DNA of 64,000 bases, taken from the NCBI GenBank assembly GCA_027924645.1, contig BSBN01000445.1:7609001-7673000 (forward strand), in the 5' to 3' direction. Below the pieces are notes generated by a model. It did not search any database. It saw only the letters and a program-made list of their open reading frames with translations, and had not been told where the DNA came from. The translations under genes were made by a program, and so were the position numbers. This DNA comes from Cunninghamia lanceolata (lineage: Eukaryota > Streptophyta > Pinopsida > Cupressales > Cupressaceae). This document shows positions 33,841-45,487 of the stretch, piece by piece (positions within the stretch are counted from its first letter, which is position 1; each line of letters starts with the position of its first letter).

Positions 33841-35275
33841 TTCACTAAAGACCATGTATGAGACTGATGAAGATTTTGGGGAGATATATCATGTATGTAC
33901 TTCTTTTGGAGAGAAATATCATGCTGAATTCTCTGAATTTTTGATCCAGGATGGATTGTTGTTCAAAGGTGGACAGTTATGTATTCCAAGGTGTTCTATG
34001 AGGTTAAACATCATTAAGGAGAAACATTGTGGAGCTATGGCAGGTCATTTTGGTCTAGATAAGACTCTTGATCTTGTCTGAAGACATTACTTTTGGCCTA
34101 AGTTACAATCAGATGTCAGAAAGTTTGTAGAGACATGTGTGATATGTCAGAAAGCTAAAGGCAGGTCAACTAATGCAGGTTTATATCAGCCCTTACCCAT
34201 TCCTTCCAGACCATGGGAAAGCATAAGTATGGATTTTGTCTTGGGTTTACCAAGGACAAGGAAAGGGTTTGACAGTGTTTTTGTTGTAGTGGATAGATTC
34301 AGCAAAATGGCACATTTCTTGCCATGCAAAACCACTGCTGATGCTTCATACATTGCAGATTTGTTTTTCAGGGAGATTGTCAGGATCCATGGATTGCCAT
34401 TGAGCATAGTGTCAGATAGGGATGTGAAGTTTATTGGTCACTTCTGGAGAACTCTTTGGAAGAAACTTGGAACAAATTTGTCTTTTTCCTCTGCCTATCA
34501 TCCTCAAACGGATGGACAGACTGAAGTAGTGAACTGTTCCTTAGGAAATTTGCTTAGATGCTTGACAAAACAACATGGAGAAAAGTGGGATAATATTCTA
34601 TCTCAAGCTGAATTTTCCTATAATGATACTGTCAATAGGAGCACAGGGAAATCACCTTTCCAGATAGTTTATGGTGTGCATCCAAGAGGAATTTTGGAAT
34701 TGCGAGATCTACCTACAGTAGACCCTGTTAGTGCAGAAGGAGAAGCTTTTGCAGAAGCCATAAAAGAGGTTCATGATCAAGTCAAGACCCAACTGCAACA
34801 AACCACCTTGAAGTATAAGGAATATGCTGATAAAAAGAAGAAGGATGTACAGTTTGATGTTGGCGACTTGGTATGGGTTCATTTAAAGAAGGACAGACTT
34901 CCTAAGGGCAAATATACTAAACTCATGCAGAGAAAAGTTGGACCATGTCAGATTTTGCACAAGCATGGACAAAATGCTTATGAGATACAACTTCCCCCTG
35001 ATCTTGGTTTGTCCCCTATATTCAATGTATGTGATTTAACTCCCTACAAGTCTAATCTAGATGCAGACCAGGAACTCCTCCAGGATACAGTCAATGATGA
35101 CATTCCCAAGCATGATCCTCCACAGTTGCAGAAGGTTTTGGACACCTGGGTGGTCAAACAGACCTGGAACAAACAGTACTTGGAGTATCTAGTATCTTGG
35201 CAGGGAAAACCTAATTCTGAAGTAGTATGGATGACATGGTGTAGATCTCCATACTCTCATCTCAAGTGGACTTGA
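33841..35275 (+). pseudogene. pol: Chromovirus integrase with C-terminal chromodomain
   Basis: An HHCC zinc-binding region (ending C-V-I-C-Q-K-A-K near 34138) is followed by a DDE core: D in S-M-D-F-V-L near 34230, D in V-S-D-R-D near 34410, E in T-D-G-Q-T-E-V near 34510. One TGA (34079-34081) stands where CGA (Arg) is expected, inside the zinc region. The C-terminus (about 35125-35270) reads a chromodomain-like sequence with L-V-S-W-Q-G-K near 35190. In chromoviruses this domain steers integration to heterochromatin by binding histone marks. The frame ends about 20 bp before the 3' LTR. Confidence 0.9.
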
Positions 35276-35280
35276 GATTT

Positions 35281-35296
35281 CTTCTTCTGGGGAGTA
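35281..35296 (+). promoter_or_regulatory. Polypurine tract of the chromovirus
   Basis: TTCTGGGGAGTA directly before the 3' LTR start. It is a weaker purine run than those of the Sirevirus-like elements, but its position is right. Confidence 0.6.
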
Positions 35297-36877
35297 TGGT
35301 GCAGGAGCACCCCTACAAGGCAGGACATAAGTTCATTGTTCGCATGTTAGGACATCAGTCTATTTTTAGTATGTTTGACTTCATGATGTAATAAGGTCCA
35401 TGGGACCAATGCGTATGTGTTTGATCCACCTAGGAGAATGTGCAGGTAGTTAGCGTTCATTATCAGGTTGTCTGAGCTGTCTTCTCCCAGCCGCTGGGAC
35501 TCGAGTTGGTAGTACTCGTAGGATATTGCTATATATAGCTTAGATCAGTTAGGTTTTGGTGTTGTGTTGTGTTGTGTTGTGTGGTGTTAGTGATTGAGTT
35601 GAGATTTAGAGAGCAGTCCAGATATTGAGAAACATTGTTGTTTTATAGCATTAATAGAAGCAGAATATTTGTGATAAATCTAGACAAATCTCATCAATTG
35701 CATTTATCTGGTTTACAAGCTGTTTGTGCTTTGATTTCTATTCTAATTACAGGTTGATGGATTCTTTCAACCCTTCCACCGGTTGATTCTCTGAATCGGT
35801 GGAATGGTCATGCATGTTAATTTAGGTTGCAATTTTGGTTTTTTGTTTATGCATTTCATTGTTGGGAGATCAGTTGGTAGCATGCTATGAATCAGCCTAG
35901 CATCCTCATGTGCTAGGGTTAGGAGGATAAACTTTTAAGTTTTGATCAGAGGGTGATCCGGCCCGATCATCATGTTTTCTATGTGAAGTCGTGAGGTTCT
36001 GTAAGTTTGCATGCAGCTGACGGATATGTAGGATCCGCATGTGATTTTCCAGACTATGTGAATCGCATCGACATCTGCGAGTATATCGCTATCTGGATCG
36101 GGTTATGAAGCTGACGAAGACTGTATGTTTTGAATGCATCAGGATGATATAAGTCAGATATATACTCAGTGTGTATATCATCGTCGGGATCATCTTTCAT
36201 GTGTATCCATCATCCGCATATCGCTATCGTATGCGGGAGTAAAAATCACTTTTTTGGCTAAGGACAGGAGGAGGATCTTAAAGGTCGTCATCAGGATATT
36301 TATAATATCACCCGACATTTCATCATCATGCTGTGGAGGATGTAAGAGTCTTATATCCGGGTGACATCATCATCGGGTGCATGTGACGTCATTGTCATCA
36401 GGATATTGCAAATATCACCCGATACAGATTTATCCTGCTGTCGTTAAGTGCTTTGGCATCAGCAGGAGTAATAGCGTCAGGAAGACCTTTTTCGGCCTGG
36501 CCGATAGAAGAAGTGTTGTTGATAGGCAACCTGACCGATGAAAAGAGATATCGGGGTGATATCGGACATCGGGACAGAGTGTTGAAGTCCGGTCGATAAG
36601 CCAAGTCTGGCCGATCGGTATAGGACCGATATATTCATCGGGGTGACATTAGTCATCGGGGGTAAGTCATTTCCCCTTGGCCGATGAACCATCTCTCACC
36701 GATAGGCGATAAGGAAGTGAACAGTTGTCAGCAGGAGGATATTTCATGCTCGTCTGAAATATGATGATGCTGACAAGCTTATAGGTATACATGCTGCATG
36801 TCCAGATCTTAGCATGCTAGTGGATTAATGGCTTTTCCATCCTATTTGTAAGCTTCTGTTGCGTTTCCTCTGCATCA
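35297..36877 (+). repeat. 3' LTR of the chromovirus
   Basis: Same length (1581 bp) as the 5' LTR, with dispersed differences that are mostly C/T and G/A. It is followed by GGGAG (36878-36882). It carries the same TATA box (about 35530), GT-rich stretch and GCCGAT/ATCGG cluster (about 36490-36710). Confidence 0.92.
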
Positions 36878-36882
36878 GGGAG

Positions 36883-38034
36883 CTTTGTAATAGAGGAGTT
36901 CATGGAAAACATAAAGAGGAGACCTCTCTCATGTCAAGGCATTGTAGATTGATGAAGTTTGAATGGAGAAAATAAAGAGAATACTGTTGCTGCCCTATTT
37001 TTTTCTGAGTTTCTTATCTTTTCACTATTTTTTATGTTGTTCCTTTATCTTGTACTTTCTCATACAGTTCAGTCAAAGACATAGTTGATCAAAATGTTGT
37101 AGGGGAGCTTCTTACCTTTCATTTGCATTTGGTAGGAGGGATTTTCATCAAATTTTAGACATTTTATGACCATTTTTGTGCAGACTGTTCTCTAACCCTT
37201 GTTTTGAGGGTTTTAGTGAGGTTTAAGGATTCCTAACCCATCCATCTATGTTAGAACCCCAAAATGGGTGGAATGAGGTTGGGTTGGCACATTTTCTAAT
37301 GGGTTTTGTGTGTAGGAGTAGGGGACAAGGGTTAAGTGAAGTTTGGAGCCACTGAGGCCTTATTGCACCTTGTGTTGGATTAACTAGCTTTGGTGGAGTG
37401 AAGATTTGATCATGAAATCTCTTGAAATGATCTTGGACCCCAAAAAACTATAAAATCAGTCTATTTGCATCCCATTGGGCACCTTGGAATAGGATTTGGA
37501 TGTTTGGAGTGGAGGTTGGGGGTACTTCCTTTGTAAAAATGGCCTAGTTAGGAATCAGTACAATCATAATTTGAAGCCTGTGTTCAAAAAGACCCCATAG
37601 TGCATGTTTGATATGTTGGAGAAAAAGATAATGGGTACTCAAAAAGTCCATCACAGTTCTATTTGGAGGTCCATACCAAAAGTTATTGCATGACAGTCCC
37701 TTTTGGAGGGCTACAAGGAAGTGGGTCGGTGTGTGAAGTGGTACAAGGAGGTACCTCCTGAGCATTTTGATGGTTTTGTGAGCTTGGGATAGTCAATCAT
37801 AGAAGGTATAGGGTCCCTAGAAAATTTGGCAAAGAGCCTAGGTATATGAACCCATAGATGGCATTGTTGTGTAGTCTTGGAAGCATGGGAAATAAAATGA
37901 CAGTCATGTCTAGTAAGAAGATCAATGGAGTAGCTAGGTCCACGAGGACCTAAGAGTCTTGGTTGCCCTAAAATCCCCTACATCCTCTTTCATCCTAAGA
38001 AGTTAGTGGTGCTAGTAGTGTAAGCTCTGCATCA
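36883..38034 (+). mobile_element. Solo-LTR-like unit, right arm
   Basis: Continuation of 21309-21563 after the chromovirus. It ends TAAGCTCTGCATCA, with the second AAGAG at 38035-38039. No coding sequence: the frame at 37544-37765 (minus) has no protein features. With the left arm it makes about 1.4 kb, a plausible LTR length. Confidence 0.65.
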
Positions 38035-38760
38035 AAGAGCAAGGACCAATCTATTGATGGACTACTAAAATTAGTGCATACAGATCTATATGGACCTACC
38101 AGAGCAAGAAGTCTACAAGGAGATAGGTATTTCATGTTGTTGATTGATGATTATTCTAGAATGACTTGGGTTACTTTCTTAAAAGAAAAGGCAGAAGCCC
38201 TAGAAAAGGTCAAAGCATTCAAAGCAATGGTTGAGAATGAGCTAGATTTGAAGATAAAGTGCTTGAGGTCTAAGAAAGGTGAAGAGTTTACATCAAATGA
38301 GTTTAACTTCTTCTATGAGGAACAAGGGATAAAGAGACAATTATCTGTACCTAGAACTCCACAACAAAATGGAGTAGTTGAAAGGAAAAATAGGATAGTT
38401 CAAGAGGCTACTAGAATAATGATGAAGGAGGTTGAACTACTGAAAGTATATTAGAGAGAGGCAATTCACACTGCTGTATACATCCTAAACAGAGTCCAAG
38501 TCAAAGGTAATAGTTCTAAGACACCTTATGAATTATGGTATGGTAAAGTTCCTACTGTGAAATATTTCAAGGTTTTTGGCAGTAAGTGTTATATCAAAAG
38601 AGATGAAGATCTAAGTAAGTTTGATGCAAGATGTGATGAAGATATCATCCTTGGATACTCTACCAAGAGCAAGGCCTACTGGTGTTACAATAACAGGTTG
38701 AAGAAAAGGTATCAAGTGGATATGAATCTGATGAACCAGATGTCTTTGTAAGCAAAGTAG
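38035..38760 (+). pseudogene. pol: Host copia integrase
   Basis: Reading resumes at AAGAG in the frame of 20830-21308. The DDE core shows D in H-T-D-L-Y-G near 38080, a conserved F-T-S-N-E-F region with Lys replacing the usual Asp in the preceding R-S-K-K-G-E-E motif, and E in N-G-V-V-E-R-K near 38375. The loss of that second acidic residue would by itself kill catalysis. A TAG at 38452 and a frameshift near 38720 follow. The integrase C-terminal part (Y-E-L-W-Y-G and F-G-S-K-C-Y) is still readable. Confidence 0.87.
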
Positions 38761-39800
38761 TTGTGCAGCAAGAAGAAAACTCAAAGGAAGAAGAAGAACT
38801 AGCTCCATAAATCATTACTAGACACCCAAGTATGTGAAGTTAAATCACTCTGAAGATCAAATCATAGGAGATAAGAGCAAAGGAGTTTAAACCAAAAGAA
38901 GAGATACTGATGAATAGGTTAATTATAGTTTGATTTCTCAAGTGGAACCTAAAAATGTGAATGAAGCTTGCAATGATGAAAATTGGGTAAAGGCCATGGA
39001 AGAACTGATGTAGATAGAGAAGAATAAGACTTGGGATCTTGTTCCTAGACCAGCAGTAAAAATGTGATTGGCACCAAATGGGTCTTCAGGAACAAGATGA
39101 ATGAGGATGGTGAAGTGGTAAGAAACAAAGCAAGGTTGGTATGCAAAGGATACTCTCAAGTTGAAGGAATATATTTTTAGGAAACACTTACACCGGTGGC
39201 AAGGATTGAAGCAATAAGAATGTTTTTAGCATTTGTATCTTACAAATACTTCAAGGTATATCAAATGGATGTAAAGTCTGCATTCTTGAATGGAGAATTG
39301 GAAGAAGAAGTCTATATTGAACAACCAGAAGGATTCTAGTCATCAGATCAGGGTGACATGGTGTGCAGATTAAAGAAAGCATTGTATGGACTAAAACAGG
39401 CCCCTAGGGCCTGGTATGCCAGATTGGATAAACATATGATACAGTTAGGGTTTAGTAAGGGTACTACCAACATCAATCTCTATTTCAAGATCAATCATGA
39501 ATAAATCCTAATTATTGTAGTCTTTGTTGATGATATTATCTTTGGGTACAATGAAGGTATGTCCATGGTTTTTGCTAGGGAAATGCAAAATGAATTTGAA
39601 ATGTCCATGTTTGGTGAGATGAATTTATTTTTAGGTTTGCAAATTAACCAATCGGATAAAGGTATATTCATTTCTTAGTCTAAGTATGTGAAAGAGTTGT
39701 TGCAGAAGTTTCAGATGGAAGACTCTAAACTGGTAAGCACTCCCATGATAAATAGTTGTAAGTTGAGAAAAAATGATGACTCACCTATGGCAAACTAGAA
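38761..39800 (+). pseudogene. pol: Host copia reverse transcriptase
   Basis: After a spacer with stops, RT begins near 38942 (N-E-A-C .. W-V-K-A-M-E-E-L), shifts frame near 39060, and then reads the copia RT core. Motifs include [10 protein letters not shown] near 39268, L-Y-G-L-K-Q-A-P-R-A-W near 39385, and the catalytic F-V-D-D-I near 39523. At least six in-frame stops break the region. Several are TAG at positions where copia RT normally has Gln. Confidence 0.85.
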
Positions 39801-40464
39801 AAGATATAGATCTATGATTGGAGGATTACTTTATCTTACCCAAACTAGACTTGATATAATGCATGTAATTTATCTTGTGGCAAGATTTCAAGAACCTAAA
39901 GAGTCACATGTGATGGCAGTCAAGAGAATACTAAGATATTTGAAAGGCACAATGAATTATGGTTTTTGGTACCCAAAAGATAATGATTTCACTCTAAGTG
40001 CATACACTGATGAAGATTGGGCCAGAGATGTGGATGACAAAAAAAGTACAAGTGGAGGTGCATTCTTTTTGGTAAAAAGGCTGGTATCCTGGTTAAGAAA
40101 GAAACAAGACTCAATATCTCTATCTACTGTAGAAGAAGAATACATTGCAGCATGTAGTTGCACTCAAGTGTTATGGATGAAGCAGACATTGAAGGACATC
40201 AGAGTTGTCTATGAAGATACAATTGCAATCTTTTGTGACAATACAAGTGCCATAAACATTTCCAAGAATCCAGTAATGCATTCAAGGACAAAGCATAAAT
40301 CCATAAGATATCACTTTCTGAGAGAAAAGATGATAGAGAATGAAGTCAAGTTGGAGTATGTGTCTACAAAAGATTAGATTTCAGACATCTTCACCAAGCC
40401 TCTGCCTAAGGATACTTTTGAGTATATCAGAGAAACATTAGGGTTATCACCCCTCCTACTCTAA
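39801..40464 (+). pseudogene. pol: Host copia RNase H and end of pol
   Basis: A 187-codon open stretch (39814-40377) covers the RT connection and copia RNase H, with Y-T-D-E-D-W-A near 39990, S-T-S-G-G-A near 40045, and the C-terminal R-T-K-H-K-S-I-R-Y-H-F near 40285. A TAG (40375) replaces the Gln of the conserved D-Q-x-x-D-I-F-T-K-P-L ending, which is still readable afterwards. The natural stop TAA is at 40462-40464. This is the longest intact piece of the host element. Confidence 0.87.
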
Positions 40465-40766
40465 ACTAAGATGCACAAGAGTGCATTAGTCTGGTGGTGT
40501 TTAAGAGTACCACCTCTAGATTTAGATTGATGCTTTAAGGGCTACTTCTCAGGGGGAGTAGTCAAAGAATTCAAAAGAAAATTAGATTAGAACAATAGAG
40601 TGCAAGTATGTGCCCTTTGCCATTGATGTCAAAGAGGGAGAGAAATCATGTGAAAAACTTAGAGAGAAAGAATGCAGATGTGTAAAGAGAAAGGGGGAGA
40701 ATCCTATCTTGATGGTTGTTGCAGTTTTTCACATCATATGTTACCATCAATGACAAAGGGGGAGAT
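40465..40766 (+). promoter_or_regulatory. Host copia 3' leader with repeated polypurine tracts
   Basis: This region holds CAGGGGGAG (about 40551), CAAAGAGGGAG (about 40630), AAAGGGGGAG (about 40689) and the LTR-proximal AAAGGGGGAGA (about 40755). The surrounding wording (CCATTGATGTCAAAG) is shared with elements 1 and 2. Repeated PPTs are a Sirevirus feature and tie the host and the non-autonomous elements together. Confidence 0.8.
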
Positions 40767-42312
40767 TGTTGCAAGTATGTGCCTAATCGATGTTGTCATT
40801 GATGTCAACATATCTTTGTTGTCATTGGTGTCAAATATATCCTATTTTTTTATTTGTTTAGAATCTTTATATGTTGAGGATATTGAGAAAATTTGCCTCT
40901 CCGGAAGAAATTGTGGGTTGCAATAAATTACAGTGAAGATAGTGAGTTGTATACTGAAGAACAGTCCAAAAGATTGCTCTGCATTTCTTGTTGATTGAAG
41001 ATCTTGGTCTATAGATTGGAAATTATTTAGAGGCATGTCTGAAGATGCTAAATCCTAAGTTTGAGCCTCCAGTGTGAAGAATTGAGTGAGTTCCATTCAC
41101 CAGAGTAAAACCTACTTTTTCTAATTATTCAATGGTGCTAGAGAGAGTATTTTTCTCTGTATTCCTCCGCATTAAATTTTTTTACTTTGTGGTTCTAGAG
41201 GGAAGTATAGGATGACGATAAGTGCCTACAATTGCAATGGTTCATGTTTTGGTGGTCCCAAAGTTATCTTTCTTTTATGATAGTTGAAGACAATGAAATT
41301 CATGTGCTCCGATGTGAAGAATCTCATGGATAAAGTGGTTTGAGTTTGTACAGTTCTCCTGGTGATTTCAACATGCTTGTGGATACCTCTTGATCATGTT
41401 CCTACCTTTACATTGATCCACATTAAGGAATTGAGATTGTGTTTGAAGATTATTCCTAGATAACATAGTGTGTAACCAGTCTTAGTCGACTTGGTTAATT
41501 CCAGTGATTGCAGAGATCTCTTGAAGATTATAGAAGCGTGTTGTGGTATGGAAGATCATGTTTGAGTCCCAACTAAGGCATGGCATGATCTGCATACATC
41601 TATACTACATTTTATTAGCATAATTTTGTATAAGGTCAAGACTTATTTTGTAAATGTTTGTAATGACAACCTTGGAGATTGTACCAATGGTTGATGATTG
41701 TAATGCCGACCTTGATGATCATTCCAAGGTTGATGTAGTGTATAAATACTTGTAATTGAGTCATGGAAAACATGTCCTTGGGGTGAAGATGCAAAGATAA
41801 GGAAAAGGGTGAAAAGGCATAGCAGAGGAGAGGAATTATTGTACTAGAATGAATTGATCTCAGACATGAAGAAGATGATGATCTTGGCAGTGAGCCTGGC
41901 AGTGAGCCACCAATAGGGTTAAATAGCCCTTAGGGTTTAACAGCACTCATTGTAATCTTTCTAGGTTTAGGGTTGAGGCAGTGAGCCTACTATACCTATT
42001 TGTACTTCATGGCAGTGAGCCAACATGTTCTAGGCCTGTGGAGTGACCAAGCCTAAACATCATTATTCAAAGATTGCAATATATATTGAGAGCTAATCCT
42101 CTCCATGGTTTTTCCCTTAACAGGGTTTTCCATGCAAAAAAATGGTGTCTCTTGTGTTTGATGTTGCAACTGTGTTTCAGTCTCTGATTTCATGCATTCA
42201 CTATTTAATCATAATAACTGTGGACAAGTGGATAATGTTTAAGGTGCAGAAGTGGTTAAGTTTTTGTGACAACTGATTCACCCCCCTCTCAGTTGTCTGG
42301 TGTATTTCAACA
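40767..42312 (+). mobile_element. 3' LTR of host copia element
   Basis: It starts TGTTGCAAG and ends TTTCAACA, pairing with 5869-7407. TATA box TATAAATAC at about 41741. GGCAGTGAGCC occurs four times (41886, 41898, 41977, 42011). The flanking ATAGA (42313-42317) completes the target duplication. Short frames inside it match those in the 5' LTR and are not genes. Confidence 0.9.
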
Positions 42313-42649
42313 ATAGAAACATAGGCAAAGCAAATAGGCATTCATCCAAAAGCAAGGAGAGATTCCATGTGTTGTGTCAGAGATGATTCATCCATGATTG
42401 TGCCTATGTCACATTTCAAGGATTCCATTTCATAAATTGGTTCCACATTAGGATCACAATTTACATAATATAAAGAGAAAGGGAAGCCTAAGACATGGAG
42501 TGTCTTCACCTTGGCCCTCTAAGATACAAAGCAGAGTTCAGAGACATGAGAATCTCAAGTAACACCCATCACAATGGATGCATTCCTTTAAAAAAATTAT
42601 CAAATTACATAAAATCCAATAGTTTGGAAAGTAATTTTGTCTTCCCTAC
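42313..42649 (+). mobile_element. Gypsy copy A, continuation after the copia element
   Basis: The first 35 bp align to copy B at about 45414-45450, in direct continuation of copy A before 5869, which fixes the copia insertion point inside copy A gag. About 250 bp present in B is missing, then similarity resumes around AGCAAGGAGAG and fades by about 42450. The open frame at 42495-42710 has no recognisable features. The next LTR begins at 42650. Confidence 0.6.
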
Positions 42650-45247
42650 TGTAAGAACTAAAAACATGCACAAGCTTGTACAAGGACCCTATGATGATGT
42701 AAAATCCTAATCACATACAGGGAAGCATGAATGAAAAATATCTCTCAATATTACTCCTCTTGGCGACACATGGTGTCTTGTTTTTTATCTATTGATTCTT
42801 CAAGTTTCTATTCATTCTTCATTTCCCTTTGTCGACTCTTCTTTTTTGCATTCTTTGCCTTTCCTACATGCTTGGTTTTCACCTTTCATGCTAATTTCAC
42901 CTATCAACACACTGTTCTTAAGGTCTCTAACCCTAGGAAGCTTCTAAATAGCATAATAAACCAAACCCATGTTTCAATTTTTGCTCAACTTTCTTCCTTT
43001 TGGGGTCACCCCATATTATTCGACAGTCTCCCCCAGGTGATCTCACCTTTTTGCATCCTAGATCCCAATCCTAGTGATACATCACCTTCTCGTCCTTCTA
43101 ATAAGCAAACACAACTGTCCATTTTCACTCATTTGCCCTCCTTTTACATTCACCCCTTGTTTCTTGTTGGTTTCCCTCAGGAAACCCAAAGGTCACCCGT
43201 CTTAGTAAAAGGGGTGACCTATGGGTGACCCTTGATGGATTTCAAACACAAATTTCTCCTTCAATTTGAGCTAAAAAAAGCTTCATTTTCACCTAGTTTA
43301 GATGCAAATTCAATCCTAACAAAGATAAGACCATAATTAACTCACCTACCACTCTTAAGAAACTACATTTATCCCATGTGATCTAAATTTAACTTGTCTC
43401 TAACTTCTCCTTACAACCATTCCTCCATGTGTGATAAGCTTTTAAGCTTAGATCACTCTTCAATTAATTGATTTCATAAGAAAATAAATTGAGTTTGACT
43501 AATGAATCAAGAAAGTTAACTCTCCAATTAAGAGAGTTAATTCCTCAATCAGTCCCATCCCCCATGTGCTAATCCATCCAATAAATACCCCTCACCTCTC
43601 CATTTTTTCTCAAGTTAGATGATGATCTTCCCTTCTTCACAATATTTTCAAGCTATTCACAAGCCTTTGAGCCTCTTAGTTTGTTTTTTTAGTCTTTTCA
43701 AAAACTTTAAAGCATTCCCATAGGAGGCAAATTGAAGAATTGCAATCATTCATAGATTTTAGTTTTCTCCCCATTAGTTGTTGTTATATGGAGCCTAATT
43801 AGACTCAGAGGCTAAATTTCCCCACTTTTATCAGCGTGGTTTCCCCCCAAATTATTAAATGGGGTTTGGGGGTAGCGCCCCCAAGATAGGGTCAACAGGT
43901 AGTGCCCCTTGCAAGGTCCAGGGGTAGCACCCTTAGCATGCTCCTTGTCATGATACAGGGTGGGGTCAAGGGGCAGTGCCCCGTAGGGGCTCGAGGGAAA
44001 CACCTCCGAAACCTCAAACAACTTTTTTTTTTTATAAAGGCATCGAGAGTTATTTTTCTATTGGCCGACATAAAAAAACCCAATTTTGTAACTGGCATAA
44101 GTCTTGATAAAAACCACTAAGGGTTAGGGTTTCCATTGATATTGTATTGTAGCATTTGCAGTGTTATTGAGTTGCAAGGATTGCTAGTTTTAATCAGTTT
44201 AATTTGTTAGATAATAATATTGGACTCTCTGTTGGTGGATGTAGCCCAACTTTGGGTGAACCACATTAAAAATTATCTCTCGCTATTATTATTTCTATGT
44301 ATTTTTCATTCCTCAGTTTAATCTTTATTTGCATTTAATTAATATCTTCTGCATGCAATTCCTGACATTAGCATCTTAGGTGCTCACGCAGGACACATGT
44401 GTCTTTTGTTTTCCATTATTTTCCATTCAAGACTTCAAAAGCTTCAATAGAGTATTCTCATGTTTTTCCTACTCATAAGCCATAGTCATAGTGCTCAATT
44501 AGTTCTTCCATAGCACTTGTAAGCTCACAATCAAGCTCATTTCAATCCAAGATTTCAAAAGCTTGCATCATTGCCATTCAATTTCCATCTTCTCACTTTT
44601 TGCCAAGAGGAGGACCCTACAGATGCAAGAGGATGAGTAGGTTTCCCAACAAAAAGGATTCTTGAGGGTAGTGCAAATCTTATGTGCCAAGCTATTCCAG
44701 GTTCTTTTCATGTTTTCATAGTAGTTGGATAATAAAATTTGCTCTTAAGGAAAGTAACTTGTTTTTTCATTGCTCTTGATAGGAATTGTTAAAATATTTT
44801 TATTTTATTTCAATAGATTAAAATGTAATTTTCTTTTCATAGATTAATTCATTTACTTTCATTAGTTATATCTTTACTTTCTTTCCTAGACTAGATTTCA
44901 AAAATTATCAAAAACACAAAAACATAGAATAGAATTGCATTAGGTAAACTTCATCGTAAAGTGCATTCATATAGGATTGATTTATTATTCAAGAAAAATA
45001 TAAAAATATGCATATCATATAGTTGCATTTCATAAGTAAAAATACAAAATCACAAAAACATTAGGAAAGTTCAAAGTATTCAAAACCCTCAATTTCATCA
45101 TGAGATAATAAGTAAACACATTCATGCAAGACACAAACCCTAGATAACATCACAAGATATCAATCACGTCAATCACAAAATAAAAAACATAGGTCAATCT
45201 TGGTCAAAACAAGTCAACAAATACTAGCTCTCCTAAGGTATTAGTGA
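42650..45247 (+). mobile_element. Gypsy copy B: LTR and leader (with a solo LTR inside)
   Basis: It starts TGTAAG like copy A and aligns with 3892-5700, apart from the 589 bp solo LTR at 43779-44367. The exact LTR/leader boundary is not clear because I find no 3' LTR of this family. The arrangement LTR, partial interior, LTR, interior suggests recombination between two elements or loss of the interior of copy A. Confidence 0.65.
43779..44367 (+). mobile_element. 589 bp solo LTR inside copy B
   Basis: This segment is absent at the matching place in copy A (about 4928). It starts TGTTGTTATATGG and ends ATTCCTGACA, and is flanked by TTAGT and TTAGC, a duplication with one mismatch. The end resembles plant copia LTR ends. 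Its middle holds several short GC-rich hairpins such as GGGGGTAGCGCCCCC (about 43869) and GGGGCAGTGCCCC (about 43970). No primer site or coding sequence is present. Confidence 0.8.
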
Positions 45248-45487
45248 ATGTTCCCAGGACTTAGAGGAGAGTGGATCAAAGTAGTTCAAGAGGAACTAGA
45301 AGAAGTAAACCCTAGACCACAACTCACACAGGAGCAACAACACATCATTAGGATCATTGAACAAGATCAACAAATTCAACAATGTCTCAAGGACCACATG
45401 GTTGGATTACAATGTGCAAGGTACATAAATGAAGCAAATTGGCATCCATCTAGGCATTGGAATTTGATAAATCCTAATAGGAGATAA
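45248..45487 (+). pseudogene. gag: Gypsy copy B, start of gag
   Basis: A 79-codon open stretch begins with ATG and contains a Gln-rich run (T-Q-E-Q-Q-H-I-I). It matches 5700-5868 in copy A, and the shared frame is why I take it as real coding sequence. It ends at a TAA and the following 1.3 kb has no open frame with Gag features. The region between (45488-46780) is degenerate leader or gag, with a short (GT)n run near 45681. Confidence 0.55.

Larger units (their letters stand above)
21564..36877 (+). mobile_element. Ty3/gypsy chromovirus (full-length, interrupted in gag)
   Basis: The LTRs (21564-23144 and 35297-36877, both 1581 bp) are flanked by the 5 bp duplication GGGAG (21559-21563 and 36878-36882). 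The order gag, protease, RT, RNase H, integrase, chromodomain is that of the chromovirus branch of Metaviridae/Ty3-gypsy. Element 2 splits gag near its start. The coding part has three in-frame stops and one frameshift, so it is no longer autonomous but is much better preserved than the host copia element. LTR differences are mostly transitions. Confidence 0.93.

Noticed and set aside
42495..43228. 71- and 165-codon open frames near the gypsy copy A/B boundary
   Set aside because: They lie across an LTR start or wholly in LTR sequence, and the matching part of copy A (3892-4500) does not keep them open.
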